From Amaricoccus sp047275745 (lineage in GTDB: Bacteria > Pseudomonadota > Alphaproteobacteria > Rhodobacterales > Rhodobacteraceae): DNA of 64,000 nt. A program made the position numbers and the translations under genes. The notes beneath the pieces were generated by a model. The model searched no databases. It was given only the letters and a program-made list of their open reading frames with translations, and was not told the DNA's origin. The DNA is taken from assembly GCF_047275745.1 (NCBI RefSeq), contig NZ_JBKQWU010000013.1, positions 1 through 64,000 of the forward strand. The letters run 5' to 3'. The first letter of the stretch is position 1, and every line of letters starts with the position of its first letter. Below are positions 14,732 through 23,087 of this stretch, one piece after another.

Positions 14732-15778
14732 TCAGGCGCTGTGCGCGAAACGGCGCGCGTCGAGTTCGCCGAGATGGCTTGTCCGCACCTGAAGCAACAT
14801 CGGGATCAGCGACGGCGGCAGTGGCTTCCGCATCGTGCCCGGCTCCGGCAGGAGGGCCACGATCCGGTCCGCGAGCGCCGCGCCACCCGCTTCGAGATCG
14901 GTCTCGAAATGCGTCAGGCTGTGGGCGAGGGACTTGTTCTCCTCCGTCGGCGAGGCGCTGATGAGACCGACATCGAGACCCGGGCGAAGTCCCAGCCCGC
15001 CGAGATCGGCGTAGAGCGCCGCGGCGATGCTTTCATGGCCCGCGAGGATCGCCGAGGGTCGGCGGCCCGAGGTGAAGAGCGCCCGCCCCTCCTCGGTCAG
15101 CCGGCCGTTGGTACCCGCGCGAATGACCCGCACCGCGTCCGGACCCAGACCGTAGCGCGCCACCTCGGCGCGGAAGGCATCGGCGAGCAGGAGTTCGTAG
15201 TTCATCTCCAGCGCGCTCAGCACCAGCGCGAGTTCCCGATGCCCCGCGCGCAGGAAAAGCCGCGCCGCCTCGGCCGCCGCCCCGGCGTGATCGAAGTCCA
15301 CCCAGTTTCCGAGGTCATGCGCCCCGCTCCGGCCCAGCACGACGTGCTCGACCCCCGCCGCGCGCAGGTAGTCGAGCCGCGGATCGTCCGGCTTGGTCTG
15401 GTTGACGATCACCGCGTCGGCCAGCCGGCGCGACACGATCCGCCGCAGATGTTCGAGCGGGTCCTCCTCCGCGCCCCGGAACAGCACGATGAGATCGAGC
15501 TCCCGCTCCAGGAGCCCCCGGCGGCATCCTTCGAGGATACGGAAGAAGCCGCTGTCCGCCTGCCCGCCGATCCCGCTCGTCGGCACGATCGCGGCGACGA
15601 TTCCCGTGCGCCCCTTTCTCAGACTGCGCCCTGACTGGTCCGGAACATAGCCGGAGCGCCGGGCCGCCTCCTTCACCCGCGCGCGTGTCGATTCGTTGAC
15701 GTCCGGTCTGTCGTTGAGGGCGCGGGAGACTGTCCCGATGGACAGATTCAGCTCCCGCGCGAGTGTGCGGATACCCAT
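14732..15778 (-). CDS. LacI/GalR-family transcriptional regulator
   Basis: A protein of 348 residues. The N-terminus is the LacI helix-turn-helix (IRTLARELNLSIGTVSRALN) followed by the hinge helix region, then a periplasmic-binding-protein-like effector domain (about 60-340). It probably responds to a sugar or related metabolite. No sugar transport or catabolic genes adjoin it in this window, so its targets cannot be assigned. It is divergent from the next plus-strand genes with a 345-bp gap. Confidence 0.9.
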   Translation of the reverse strand: MGIRTLARELNLSIGTVSRALNDRPDVNESTRARVKEAARRSGYVPDQSGRSLRKGRTGIVAAIVPTSGIGGQADSGFFRILEGCRRGLLERELDLIVLFRGAEEDPLEHLRRIVSRRLADAVIVNQTKPDDPRLDYLRAAGVEHVVLGRSGAHDLGNWVDFDHAGAAAEAARLFLRAGHRELALVLSALEMNYELLLADAFRAEVARYGLGPDAVRVIRAGTNGRLTEEGRALFTSGRRPSAILAGHESIAAALYADLGGLGLRPGLDVGLISASPTEENKSLAHSLTHFETDLEAGGAALADRIVALLPEPGTMRKPLPPSLIPMLLQVRTSHLGELDARRFAHSA

Positions 15779-16123
15779 TTGCGTTCTTCCCCAAGGTCAC
15801 CGGTGAGACCCGGTGCTTTCGATTTTATTATCCGGAAATATGGATCATCACGAAGGCGGGCGCAATCTCCCTCCCGTCATCGCGTGATTTACGCGCTTAG
15901 GGACGTGTCACGTCGCTGTAACGCCACCCATGGTTTCCTGATCTCGAAGGACGAAGGAGACCTCGAACATGAATCAGGACCGCGCCGGCGAAGCATCGGT
16001 CGCGGTGAGCCCGGACCAGAGCCAGCGCGGCGCGACCCGCGAGAGCGGCGCCAGCCCCTCGGTCCCAGGCCGGACCTCAAGGCTCTGACACACAGTAATC
16101 TCTTGAAATGGAGTGTATTCTCG
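15779..16123. other. Gap between LacI-type gene and hypothetical genes
   Basis: The gap has a comparatively AT-rich first half that probably carries divergent promoters, then a possible 39-codon reading frame with a good ribosome binding site (listed separately). I see no clear LacI operator. Confidence 0.5.
15969..16088 (+). CDS. Possible 39-residue leader or 5' part of a broken gene
   Basis: ATG follows a strong GAAGGAG site and opens a 39-residue frame (MNQDRAGEASVAVSPDQSQR onward) with GC-rich third positions. It stops 36 bases before the start of the next gene in another frame. It could be an independent small protein, a translational leader, or the N-terminus of the following protein separated by a frameshift. 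I cannot decide from one sequence. Confidence 0.3.
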   Translation: MNQDRAGEASVAVSPDQSQRGATRESGASPSVPGRTSRL

Positions 16124-16522
16124 GTGTTCGACATCAATGCGAAACAACCCGCGCGCGACGCGATGGAAGTGGCGGACTATATCGAGCTTGGCAGGCTCGT
16201 GACCGAATGGGCCCGCGACCCCTCTACTCGCCCCGCCTCCGCCGCCGACCTGAACCGCCAGCTCGCGGGAATCGCGGTGATTCGCCGTCCCGTGAAGAAG
16301 GTGGTCTTCGTTCAGGACGACGAAGATACGATCTACGTCCGGCTGCCCGACACGGAGAAGCTGGACGAACGGATCAATGAAATGATGGACGATTGCTCCG
16401 GCCGGCTCTATCCGGTCCCCTACTTCTACCGCGACTATTTCGATCCGGGATTCGGTCCCGTCATGTCGGCCTACGAAACCCTGCTCGCCCGGCTCGGCGA
16501 CAGCGTGGCGGTACAGGGCTGA
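16124..16522 (+). CDS. Hypothetical protein
   Basis: A protein of 132 residues, not recognised. It contains AVIRRPVKKVVFVQDDEDTI and an acidic C-terminal half with an aromatic-rich stretch (LYPVPYFYRDYFDPGFGP). There is no signal peptide or membrane helix. The GTG start is chosen because GGAG lies ten bases before it; an ATG 16 codons on (MEVADYIE) is an alternative. Its 5' side is unusually AT-rich compared with neighbours. Confidence 0.55.
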   Translation: MFDINAKQPARDAMEVADYIELGRLVTEWARDPSTRPASAADLNRQLAGIAVIRRPVKKVVFVQDDEDTIYVRLPDTEKLDERINEMMDDCSGRLYPVPYFYRDYFDPGFGPVMSAYETLLARLGDSVAVQG

Positions 16523-16617
16523 CCGGCGCCGGGGAACGCCGCTGTCCCGAAAACGATCCCGTCGTACACGACCGGAACACGATCGGGCGAGCCGCGCACC
16601 CCCGGTCCCCCTCCCCC

Positions 16618-16648
16618 TTGACCTTCCCGCGCCGGAGGCTCCTAGGAG
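16618..16648 (+). promoter_or_regulatory. CueR/MerR-like promoter candidate
   Basis: TTGACC (16618-16623) overlaps the dyad ACCTTCC-N6-GGAGGCT, similar to the CueR operator ACCTTCC-N7-GGAAGGT. A 19-base spacer leads to a weak -10 (TAGGAG). The long spacer and dyad are typical of MerR-family activated promoters. The downstream DUF305 gene fits copper control, but no cueR gene is in the window. Confidence 0.4.
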
Positions 16649-16650
16649 CC
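16637..16650. repeat. Perfect 14-bp palindrome GGCTCCTAGGAGCC
   Basis: It lies 30 bases before the DUF305 start codon and overlaps the CueR-like promoter candidate. A further hairpin CCACT/AGTGG (16654-16658 with 16667-16671) partly covers the GGAG ribosome binding site. Confidence 0.75.
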
Positions 16651-16680
16651 CGGCCACTGGTTATTGAGTGGAGAACACCG

Positions 16681-17079
16681 ATGAGAACGACACTGGCAGC
16701 GGCCGCGATCGCCGGCCTCGTCGCGGCGGCCTTCGGATGGCCCGCGCTCGCGCAGATGAAGATGGACCACGGCTCGGAGCATTCCGGGATGTCCGAAGGA
16801 GCCTCCGAAGGCGGAGCCGAGGCGAGCGCCTCGACCCAGGCCTTCATCGACGCCGCGGACAAGATGCACCGCGACATGTCGATCGACTACACCGGAAACG
16901 CCGATGTCGATTTCGCCCGCGGCATGATCCCGCATCACGAAGCGGCGGTCGAGATGGCCCGGATCGAACTGGAACACGGCACCGATCCCACGCTCCGGCG
17001 GATGGCGGAGGCGGTCATCGCCGCGCAGGAAGCGGAAATCGCCCAACTGAAGGCATGGCTGGAAGCCAACGGGCAGTAA
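16681..17079 (+). CDS. DUF305 periplasmic protein
   Basis: A protein of 132 residues with a signal peptide (MRTTLAAAAIAGLVAAAFGW ... ALAQ), a Met/His-rich stretch (MKMDHGSEHSGMSE) and the DUF305 core with FARGMIPHHEAAVEMARIEL. DUF305 proteins are ferritin-like four-helix proteins often found with copper-handling genes. The Met/His-rich segment could bind metal, which is inference. It stands alone on the plus strand before a convergent gene. Confidence 0.85.
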   Translation: MRTTLAAAAIAGLVAAAFGWPALAQMKMDHGSEHSGMSEGASEGGAEASASTQAFIDAADKMHRDMSIDYTGNADVDFARGMIPHHEAAVEMARIELEHGTDPTLRRMAEAVIAAQEAEIAQLKAWLEANGQ

Positions 17080-17094
17080 GCTGGCCTCCGCGGA

Positions 17095-18375
17095 TCAACC
17101 GTCGTCGGACGTGCCGGCGTAGAGCGGCATCACATCGATCCGGCGGTTGATCTCGGCGATCAGCTCCCGGTAGGCGGGGCTTTCCACGTCATCGTAGCGG
17201 GAGCGGAATTCCGCGTCCCGCAGGCCGCTCGGCAATCCGTCGAGCGGCGGAAGCACATCGGCCTCGGAGCCGATCCGGTCGAGCAGCGCCGGCCGCTCCG
17301 CCTCCGGCGTCATCAGGGTGAGCTGGGCGAACCGGGCGCCGGCGAGATCGGCTGCGATGTCGTCGAAGCTGAAGCCGCTGCCGCCTTCGTTGCTGTCCAG
17401 CAGCTCCTTGAGCTCGCCCATGCCGAAGGCGACCTGCCCGCTCCGCGCCGCGTAGAGCCCGGCCGAGACGATGAAATGCCGCTTCAGGTCATCGCGACCG
17501 CCGAGCGTCGTGCGCTCGCAATGGTTGCGCCTGCCCCGCATCCCCTCTCCCAGACTTGCGCCGATCGCCGGCCCGAACGCCTCCTCGCCGCAATAGAGCG
17601 TCAGCGCGAGCAGCGCGGCCTTCATGTCCTCGCCCCCCTCGGCCTGGGCGACCACATGGCGCAGATAGGGTACGACCGATCCGGTTCTGGGCAGCCCGCG
17701 CCGGTCGCCCGCCCGGTCGAGAAACCAGAGATGCGTGTAGATCCGGCCCCTGTCGGTCCCGCCCGCGAGCCCCCGGACCCGGCTCTTCAAGCCCTCGTAG
17801 AAGCGTTCCCGGTCGCCTTCGTCGAGCGCGTAGCCGAGATCGATCCGGTCGCTGGCGATCCGGACCTCCCGGAGTGCCCCGAGCGCGATCCCGCCGAAGT
17901 CCGGTCCGAGAAAGCGGTCGAGCGCCTCCGACAATGCCCAGCGCACGAGAACGGGCGGGATCGGAAGGTGGCCGATCGCCGCCCGTTCGATGACGAGCCC
18001 GTTGTCGGACGGCGCGATCACGAGCGTCGGATTGACCCAGAACAGCCGCGAGGGCAGCGCCGGGGCGCCGATCGCACCACGGAGCACCAGGCGCCCGTCC
18101 TCGACTTCGGCCCGCGCTCTCACCCCGGGCTGGATGCGCCGCGCCGAGACGATGAGCGCCCGGATCTGCTCCATCGGCAGCGCAAGCTCACCCGCGGCCG
18201 GTTCGAGCGACAGGAGATCCTGCGCCGTGCGCGCGAGATCCCGCGTCCGCGCCGCGGTCGCGGCATCCGCGACCTCCAGCTCCGGCAGCGCCGGACGGAT
18301 CGAGAGCGCGAGCGCCAGCGCGAGGATCACCGCCGCGACGGCCCCGAGAACCAGTCCTGCGAGCAACCGTGCCAT
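17095..18375 (-). CDS. Conserved hypothetical membrane-anchored protein
   Basis: A protein of 426 residues. It has one N-terminal membrane helix (ARLLAGLVLGAVAAVILALA) and is otherwise predicted outside the cytoplasm. It includes a beta-rich middle part (ARAEVEDGRLVLRGAIGAPA) and a C-terminal half with Cys residues (LTLYCGEEAF, RRNHCERT). I do not recognise the family. It lies just downstream of trmO with six bases between them, so they are probably co-transcribed. A soluble envelope enzyme or assembly factor is possible but unproved. Confidence 0.6.
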   Translation of the reverse strand: MARLLAGLVLGAVAAVILALALALSIRPALPELEVADAATAARTRDLARTAQDLLSLEPAAGELALPMEQIRALIVSARRIQPGVRARAEVEDGRLVLRGAIGAPALPSRLFWVNPTLVIAPSDNGLVIERAAIGHLPIPPVLVRWALSEALDRFLGPDFGGIALGALREVRIASDRIDLGYALDEGDRERFYEGLKSRVRGLAGGTDRGRIYTHLWFLDRAGDRRGLPRTGSVVPYLRHVVAQAEGGEDMKAALLALTLYCGEEAFGPAIGASLGEGMRGRRNHCERTTLGGRDDLKRHFIVSAGLYAARSGQVAFGMGELKELLDSNEGGSGFSFDDIAADLAGARFAQLTLMTPEAERPALLDRIGSEADVLPPLDGLPSGLRDAEFRSRYDDVESPAYRELIAEINRRIDVMPLYAGTSDDG

Positions 18376-18381
18376 CGGTTC

Positions 18382-18837
18382 TCAGCCCCGGCGCATGAAG
18401 GCGCAGCGGTCCGGCTTGATGTCCAGGAGCGGCGTGCCATCGACGCAATCGAGTCCACGGACGGTCAGCATCCGCCCGGAGATCCCGATCAGGCGAACGC
18501 GCGAGGTGGCGATCGGATTCGGCCGCGCGGGCGAGCGCAGCGCGAAAGTCCCGCGTGGCGCGCTCAGATGCGCGGGGAACTGCGTCAGGAGATCCCGCCG
18601 CGCCTGGTCCATCCAGTAGAGAAGCTCCAGTTCCTCGAACCGCTCCAGCCCATCGAGCGCGGCCTGCCAGCGCGGAAACACCTCGACGCGACATTCCGGC
18701 CCATCAACCGATCCCTGCCGCGGGCAGTCGCCCCGCTCACGCCAGGGCGTGCTCAGCCGGCCGATGAAGGTCAGCCGTGCATCCTCCGCGAGTGATGTTT
18801 CCGCGATGGCCTCTCCCGGCCGCGGCGCGTCGCTCAT
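18382..18837 (-). CDS. trmO: tRNA (adenine-N6)-methyltransferase TrmO family
   Basis: A protein of 151 residues of the TsaA/YaeB/UPF0066 family: FIGRLSTPW, DCPRQGS, then the family signature GTFALRSPARPNPIATSRV and GLDCVDGTPLLDIKPD. TrmO adds the N6 methyl group of m6t6A37 in threonine tRNAs using S-adenosylmethionine. Its length is on the short side compared with E. coli TrmO because the C-terminal extension is absent, as in many bacteria. Its start overlaps the stop of the upstream gene by 4 bases (ATGA). Confidence 0.85.
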   Translation of the reverse strand: MSDAPRPGEAIAETSLAEDARLTFIGRLSTPWRERGDCPRQGSVDGPECRVEVFPRWQAALDGLERFEELELLYWMDQARRDLLTQFPAHLSAPRGTFALRSPARPNPIATSRVRLIGISGRMLTVRGLDCVDGTPLLDIKPDRCAFMRRG

Positions 18838-19625
18838 CGCGGCGCCATGATCGCCGAGAGCGCGTCCCAGGCGGCCGGGGCGGCCGCGAGTACGCGGTCG
18901 GGCTTCGAGAAATCCCCGTCGTCGCGGAATTTGGCGGTCTGGCCGCCGGCCTCGCGCACGATCAGGAGGCCGCCGAGGCAATCCCAGGCGTTCATGTATT
19001 CCGAGATGACGCCTGCGAGGCGCCCCGCCGCGACATAGGCGAGCATGAGCGCGCCGGAGCCGTTGTTGAACATGATCCCGCCCCGGGCCGTCAGGTCGCG
19101 GGCGATCTCGGCGGTCCGCTCTGGCTCACTGTACTGGCTGGTGCCGACGCCGGTCGTCGTATTGCCGATGGTCACATCCGCCGGAATCCGGAGCGGCGCC
19201 CCGTTCAGGAGCGCCCCTCCCCCGGCCACCGCTGCGAAATCCTCGCGATGCGTCGGCGCCGAGATGACCGCGGCGACCGGCTCGCCGTCTCTCAGCAGGC
19301 AGATCGCGACGCACCAGTTGGGCATGCCGTGCAGATAGGGCGAGGTCCCGTCGATCGGGTCGATCACCCAGGTGAAGCCGGTGGAACCGGGCGTCTCGCC
19401 GAATTCCTCGCCGAGAAACCCGTCGCCGGGGAAATTCTGCTCCACTTCCTCGCGGATTCTGCGCTCCACGTTGCGATCCGCTTCCGAGACGATGTCCTGC
19501 AGGCTCGCCTTGGACTCGATCACCAGCTGGTCGCGGGTCTGCCAGTAGACGAGCGCGAGCGCGCCCGCGCGCGCGGCGATTTCCCGAGCCTGCATGTAGC
19601 GTTCGGCCAGCGCGTCGTCGATCAT
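18834..19625 (-). CDS. Inositol-monophosphatase-family phosphatase
   Basis: A protein of 263 residues with the lithium-sensitive phosphatase motifs: GEEFGE, the metal-binding WVIDPIDGTSPYLHG and the C-terminal NAWDCLGGLLIVREAGG. Such enzymes hydrolyse inositol-1-phosphate, histidinol phosphate or related phosphates; the sequence alone does not settle which. It is upstream of trmO with a 4-base overlap. A relative, cysQ, is at 48912-49712. Confidence 0.88.
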   Translation of the reverse strand: MIDDALAERYMQAREIAARAGALALVYWQTRDQLVIESKASLQDIVSEADRNVERRIREEVEQNFPGDGFLGEEFGETPGSTGFTWVIDPIDGTSPYLHGMPNWCVAICLLRDGEPVAAVISAPTHREDFAAVAGGGALLNGAPLRIPADVTIGNTTTGVGTSQYSEPERTAEIARDLTARGGIMFNNGSGALMLAYVAAGRLAGVISEYMNAWDCLGGLLIVREAGGQTAKFRDDGDFSKPDRVLAAAPAAWDALSAIMAPR

Positions 19626-19652
19626 TTCAGCACTCCGAGAATCGCGGGCGGC

Positions 19653-20294
19653 TTACCGCCGCCGGCGCAGATAGACATAATAGGCACCCGCTCCGCCATG
19701 CTTGCGATGCGCTGGCGCGACCTGGAGCACCCGCGGGCCCAGCGGCGCGGCGGCGAGCCAGTGCGGCACATTATGTCGCAACACCCCGTGACGCGCCGGG
19801 AAATACCCTTCCTCCGGCGGCCGCCCTTTGCCGGTGATCACGAGGACCAGCCTCAGATCGATGGCATGGGAGCCGAGGATGAAGGAGATCAGCGCCGCGT
19901 GCGCCCGTTCGGCGGTCATCCCGTGCAGATCGAGCCGGGCCTCCGGACTGAGCCGGCCGCGGCGCAGGCTCTCGAACCGGCGCCGGTCCATATGCGGATG
20001 CGCCCGGTCGAGCGCGACATGGGGATCGGAGGCGAGATCGAAGGTGATCGAGGGCGCCGCGGGTCGCGCCGGCGCGCGCTCCGGCATGAGTCGCGGCAGC
20101 GCGGCGGGAACCACCGCCTGAGCCGCGGGCTGGTCGGCGAGTGGCGAACTCGTTGGCGGCGAGGCGAGCGGCATCGCATCGCGGCTTTCGAGCGCCGCGG
20201 GGCTCACCGTGGATTGCAACGGCCGTGCGCTCGCCGCGACCTGTTCCCACAGAGCCCGCTCGCCCTCCGTCAAGTTGCGGCGTCGGCGCCCCAA
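19653..20294 (-). CDS. Smr-domain protein
   Basis: A protein of 213 residues with a Pro/Ala-rich N-terminal half and a C-terminal Smr (MutS2-type) domain: LDLHGMTAERAHAAL, then VLVITGKG and HGVLRHNVPHWL. Smr domains have nicking endonuclease or RNA-cleaving activity in other proteins. The stand-alone Rhodobacterales version has no settled role. It follows the Tim44-like gene by 16 bases on the same strand. Confidence 0.88.
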   Translation of the reverse strand: MGRRRRNLTEGERALWEQVAASARPLQSTVSPAALESRDAMPLASPPTSSPLADQPAAQAVVPAALPRLMPERAPARPAAPSITFDLASDPHVALDRAHPHMDRRRFESLRRGRLSPEARLDLHGMTAERAHAALISFILGSHAIDLRLVLVITGKGRPPEEGYFPARHGVLRHNVPHWLAAAPLGPRVLQVAPAHRKHGGAGAYYVYLRRRR

Positions 20295-20310
20295 ACTCGC
20301 GATTCCGGGA

Positions 20311-20973
20311 TCAGCCGGCGGTGCCGGTCAGGAGCCAGTTCGGATTGTCCGAGGTCATCACCCGGCTGAAGGTCCAGATGTCGCGCTGGCGCCGAAGCTC
20401 GGTCGGTGAGCCTTCCACGATCCGGCCCTCGGCATCGCGGACCACCGAGGTCAGTTCGCCGAGGAAGCGCATCGCGATCTCGCCTTCGCCCGTGGCCGGA
20501 TCGAAGCGCGCGTCGGCGAGCTTGACCTCGCTCACGCCCTGGAAATTCGCCTCGACGACATAGCCCTTGGCCTCGCGCTCCTTGATCGCCGCTTCGAAGC
20601 TCTCGAAGACCTCCGGCGACAGGAACGGGCGCAGGGTGTCGAGATCGCCCTTCTCATAGGCCATCACGAGCATTTCATAGGCCTGCCGGGCACCGTGGGT
20701 GAACTGGGCCACGGTGAAGGACCGATCGACCCGCTTCATCTCCGCGAGCGCCTTGCCGGCGTCGCTGTCGGGTTCGATGAAATCGGAGATGTCGCGATCC
20801 GGCCCGCCGCCCTCGATCACGTCGAAGGCCGGGCGCTCCCGCGAAGCGGGCTTCGGCAGGTTCTCCGTCGGCTTCTCGTAACCCTCACGCGTTCCGAGCA
20901 CGCTGCGCAGCCGCAGCACGAGGAACAGCGCGATGGCTGCGAGGATTATGATCTGGATCATCTGCGAACCCAT
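20311..20973 (-). CDS. Tim44/TimA-like membrane-associated protein
   Basis: A protein of 220 residues with an N-terminal membrane helix (MIQIIILAAIALFLVLRL), an acidic linker and a Tim44-like C-terminal domain (about 90-215, FTHGARQAYEMLVMAYEKGD onward). Mitochondrial Tim44 belongs to the same fold family. The bacterial protein is thought to act at the inner membrane. It is divergent from fxsA, the order usual in Rhodobacterales. Confidence 0.85.
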   Translation of the reverse strand: MGSQMIQIIILAAIALFLVLRLRSVLGTREGYEKPTENLPKPASRERPAFDVIEGGGPDRDISDFIEPDSDAGKALAEMKRVDRSFTVAQFTHGARQAYEMLVMAYEKGDLDTLRPFLSPEVFESFEAAIKEREAKGYVVEANFQGVSEVKLADARFDPATGEGEIAMRFLGELTSVVRDAEGRIVEGSPTELRRQRDIWTFSRVMTSDNPNWLLTGTAG

Positions 20974-21107
20974 CCGGGTAACTGACCTTTCGTTCAAATT
21001 CGTCGCCAGGGCGTGGCACCGGCGGCGTCCCGATCTTATGTAGGGACTGCCAGGCGCCAAGTCCACCGATGCGCCACCCTCTTGCAACCCGACGGGAGAC
21101 GGAGTTC

Positions 21108-21674
21108 ATGCCGCTTCTGCTTATACTCGTCTGCCTGCCGCTGATCGAGATCGCACTTTTCGTCACCATCGGCGGCGAAATCGGGCTCTGGCCCACACTC
21201 GCGCTTGTGATCGCATCGAGCCTCGCCGGGCTTCTGGTGATGCGCGGTCAGGGCACCCGGGCGCTGATGCGGCTGAACGAGAGCATGGAGAAGGGCGGCG
21301 ATCCGACCGGGCCGCTCGCGCATGGCGCGCTGATCATGATCGCGGGCGTCCTGCTCCTTGTCCCGGGGTTCTTCACCTCCGCCTGGGGCATTCTCCTGCT
21401 GATCCCGCCGATCCGGCGCTGGATGATCGGGCGGGGCGCCGGGGTCATGACGGTTCGCGCGACGCGGTTCGGTCGAGCGGGCCAGCAATCCCCCCGGCAA
21501 TCCCCCCGCCCCGGCCCGGCATCGTCCCGCCCCGGTTCCGGCCCCGGCATGGCCCGCAAGGGCCCGCAAGGGCCGATCGACGCCGAATACGAGGTGATCG
21601 AGGACGGCGCGTCCGAAGCCAGAGATGGCGATACGCCCCGCCGCGGCGGGTCTGGCTGGACCCGTTCGCACTGA
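21108..21674 (+). CDS. fxsA: FxsA-family cytoplasmic membrane protein
   Basis: A protein of 188 residues starting PLLLILVCLPLIEIALFVTI, with four predicted membrane helices in the first 120 residues and a Pro/Ser/Arg-rich hydrophilic tail. FxsA in E. coli relieves F-plasmid exclusion of phage T7; its native role is unknown. The ATG was chosen for the GGAGACGGAG ribosome binding site. The tail contains short DNA duplications (CAATCCCCCCGG and GGCCCGCAAG twice). Confidence 0.88.
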   Translation: MPLLLILVCLPLIEIALFVTIGGEIGLWPTLALVIASSLAGLLVMRGQGTRALMRLNESMEKGGDPTGPLAHGALIMIAGVLLLVPGFFTSAWGILLLIPPIRRWMIGRGAGVMTVRATRFGRAGQQSPRQSPRPGPASSRPGSGPGMARKGPQGPIDAEYEVIEDGASEARDGDTPRRGGSGWTRSH

Positions 21675-21859
21675 CCGTCAGCACGAGATCTTCCGCTTTG
21701 ATCGCCCACGGGGGGCGACCGGCCCGCGCGCCGAGCCGAATCGTGCCATCCGGCCGCGGCGAGAGCCCTCACCACTGGCCCCGGAGCGCGTTGTGACGGC
21801 CAGATCCGCGTGCTAGACCCGGCGCGACCCAGAGCAGTCGCGCCGGAAAGGATATTGTC

Positions 21860-22360
21860 ATGGCCGAGGAAAACGGGGCCCAGGAGAACGCGGCCCAACA
21901 GAACGCGCCCCAGGCGCGGCTGAGCATCCTGACCCAGTATATCCGGGATCTCTCCTTCGAGAACATCGCGGCCCAGAAGGGCGTCGCATCGCCCGAAAGC
22001 CAGCCGGAAATCTCGGTCAAGGTCAATGTCGAGGCCGCGGGCCGCGCCGAGGACCGCTACGAGGTCATGATCAAGCTCAATGTGAACAGCTCGATCCAGG
22101 GCCAGCCGGTCTTTCTGATCGAACTCGACTACGCCGGGCTCTTCCTGATCCAGAACGTGCCGCAGGAGCAGCTGCACCCGCTCATGATGATCGAATGCCC
22201 GCGGCTGATCTTCCCGTTCGCGCGGCGGATCATCTCGGATGTGACGCGGGACGGCGGATTTCCGTCGCTCAACCTCGAGCCGATCGACTTCCTCGGCCTT
22301 TACCGCGCCGAGATCGCCCGCCGCCAGGCGGCGCAGACCTCGACGCCCGCCCAGGCGTGA
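21860..22360 (+). CDS. secB: Protein-export chaperone SecB
   Basis: A protein of 166 residues with a low-complexity acidic/Gln start and the SecB core: LTQYIRDLSFENIAAQKG, the ELDYAGLF segment, and HPLMMIECPRLIFPFARRII. It keeps preproteins unfolded and delivers them to SecA. It is convergent with dnaQ and preceded by its own leader of about 185 bases after fxsA. Confidence 0.97.
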   Translation: MAEENGAQENAAQQNAPQARLSILTQYIRDLSFENIAAQKGVASPESQPEISVKVNVEAAGRAEDRYEVMIKLNVNSSIQGQPVFLIELDYAGLFLIQNVPQEQLHPLMMIECPRLIFPFARRIISDVTRDGGFPSLNLEPIDFLGLYRAEIARRQAAQTSTPAQA

Positions 22361-22397
22361 TCACGAGAGCCTGATCAGGCAGCGCGAGGTTCCGGGC

Positions 22398-23087
22398 TCA
22401 ACCGGACCGGGACCAGAGCGCCGCCTCCCCGAGTTCCGTGACAAAGGCGGCATGCGCCGCCCGTTCCCCGGGGGTGATCCGCGGCGACAGTGGCCGCGGC
22501 CGGGGCGGCGGAACGTAGATCGCCTCGACGGTCCGGGCGCTCCCCAGCCCACCCACCGTGAGCACGAGACCCGGCTGGCGCCCGCCGACCAGTTCCAGAT
22601 AGACCTCGGCCAGCAGTTCGGAGTCGAGCAGCGCGCCATGTTTCTCGCGCGCCGAATTGTCGACACCGAAGCGGCGGCACAGCGCGTCGAGCGTATTGTT
22701 CGCCCCCGGAAACCGGCGCCGGGCCATCTCCAGCGAGTCGACGGCGCGCGCGGGAGCGATCTCCGGATGCCCGGCCCAGCGAAGCTCGGCGTTCAGGAAC
22801 TTCACGTCGAAGGCGGCGTTGTGGATCACCAGCCGAGCCTCGCCGACAAAGGCGAGGAAATCGGCGGCGATCTTCGCGAAGGCCGGCTTGTCCGAGAGGA
22901 ACGCCGTGCTCAGCCCGTGAACGGCGAAAGCTTCCTCCGGCACTTCCCGCTCGGGATTGATGTAGACGTGGAACACCCGGCCGGTCGGCAGATGATTCAG
23001 GAGTTCGACGGCCCCGATTTCGACGATACGGTCCCCGGAGTCGGGATCGAAACCCGTGGTTTCGGTGTCGAGCACGATTTCACGCAT
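22398..23087 (-). CDS. dnaQ: DNA polymerase III epsilon subunit (proofreading exonuclease)
   Basis: A protein of 229 residues. The three exonuclease motifs are visible: Exo I DTETTGFDP, Exo II HNAAFDVKFLN, Exo III HGALLDSELLAEVY. It proofreads for the replicative polymerase. I chose MREIVLDTETTG, the family's usual start, overlapping coaE by 8 bases; in-frame ATGs 4 and 8 codons upstream exist. It is last in the operon maf-aroE-coaE-dnaQ. Confidence 0.95.
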   Translation of the reverse strand: MREIVLDTETTGFDPDSGDRIVEIGAVELLNHLPTGRVFHVYINPEREVPEEAFAVHGLSTAFLSDKPAFAKIAADFLAFVGEARLVIHNAAFDVKFLNAELRWAGHPEIAPARAVDSLEMARRRFPGANNTLDALCRRFGVDNSAREKHGALLDSELLAEVYLELVGGRQPGLVLTVGGLGSARTVEAIYVPPPRPRPLSPRITPGERAAHAAFVTELGEAALWSRSG

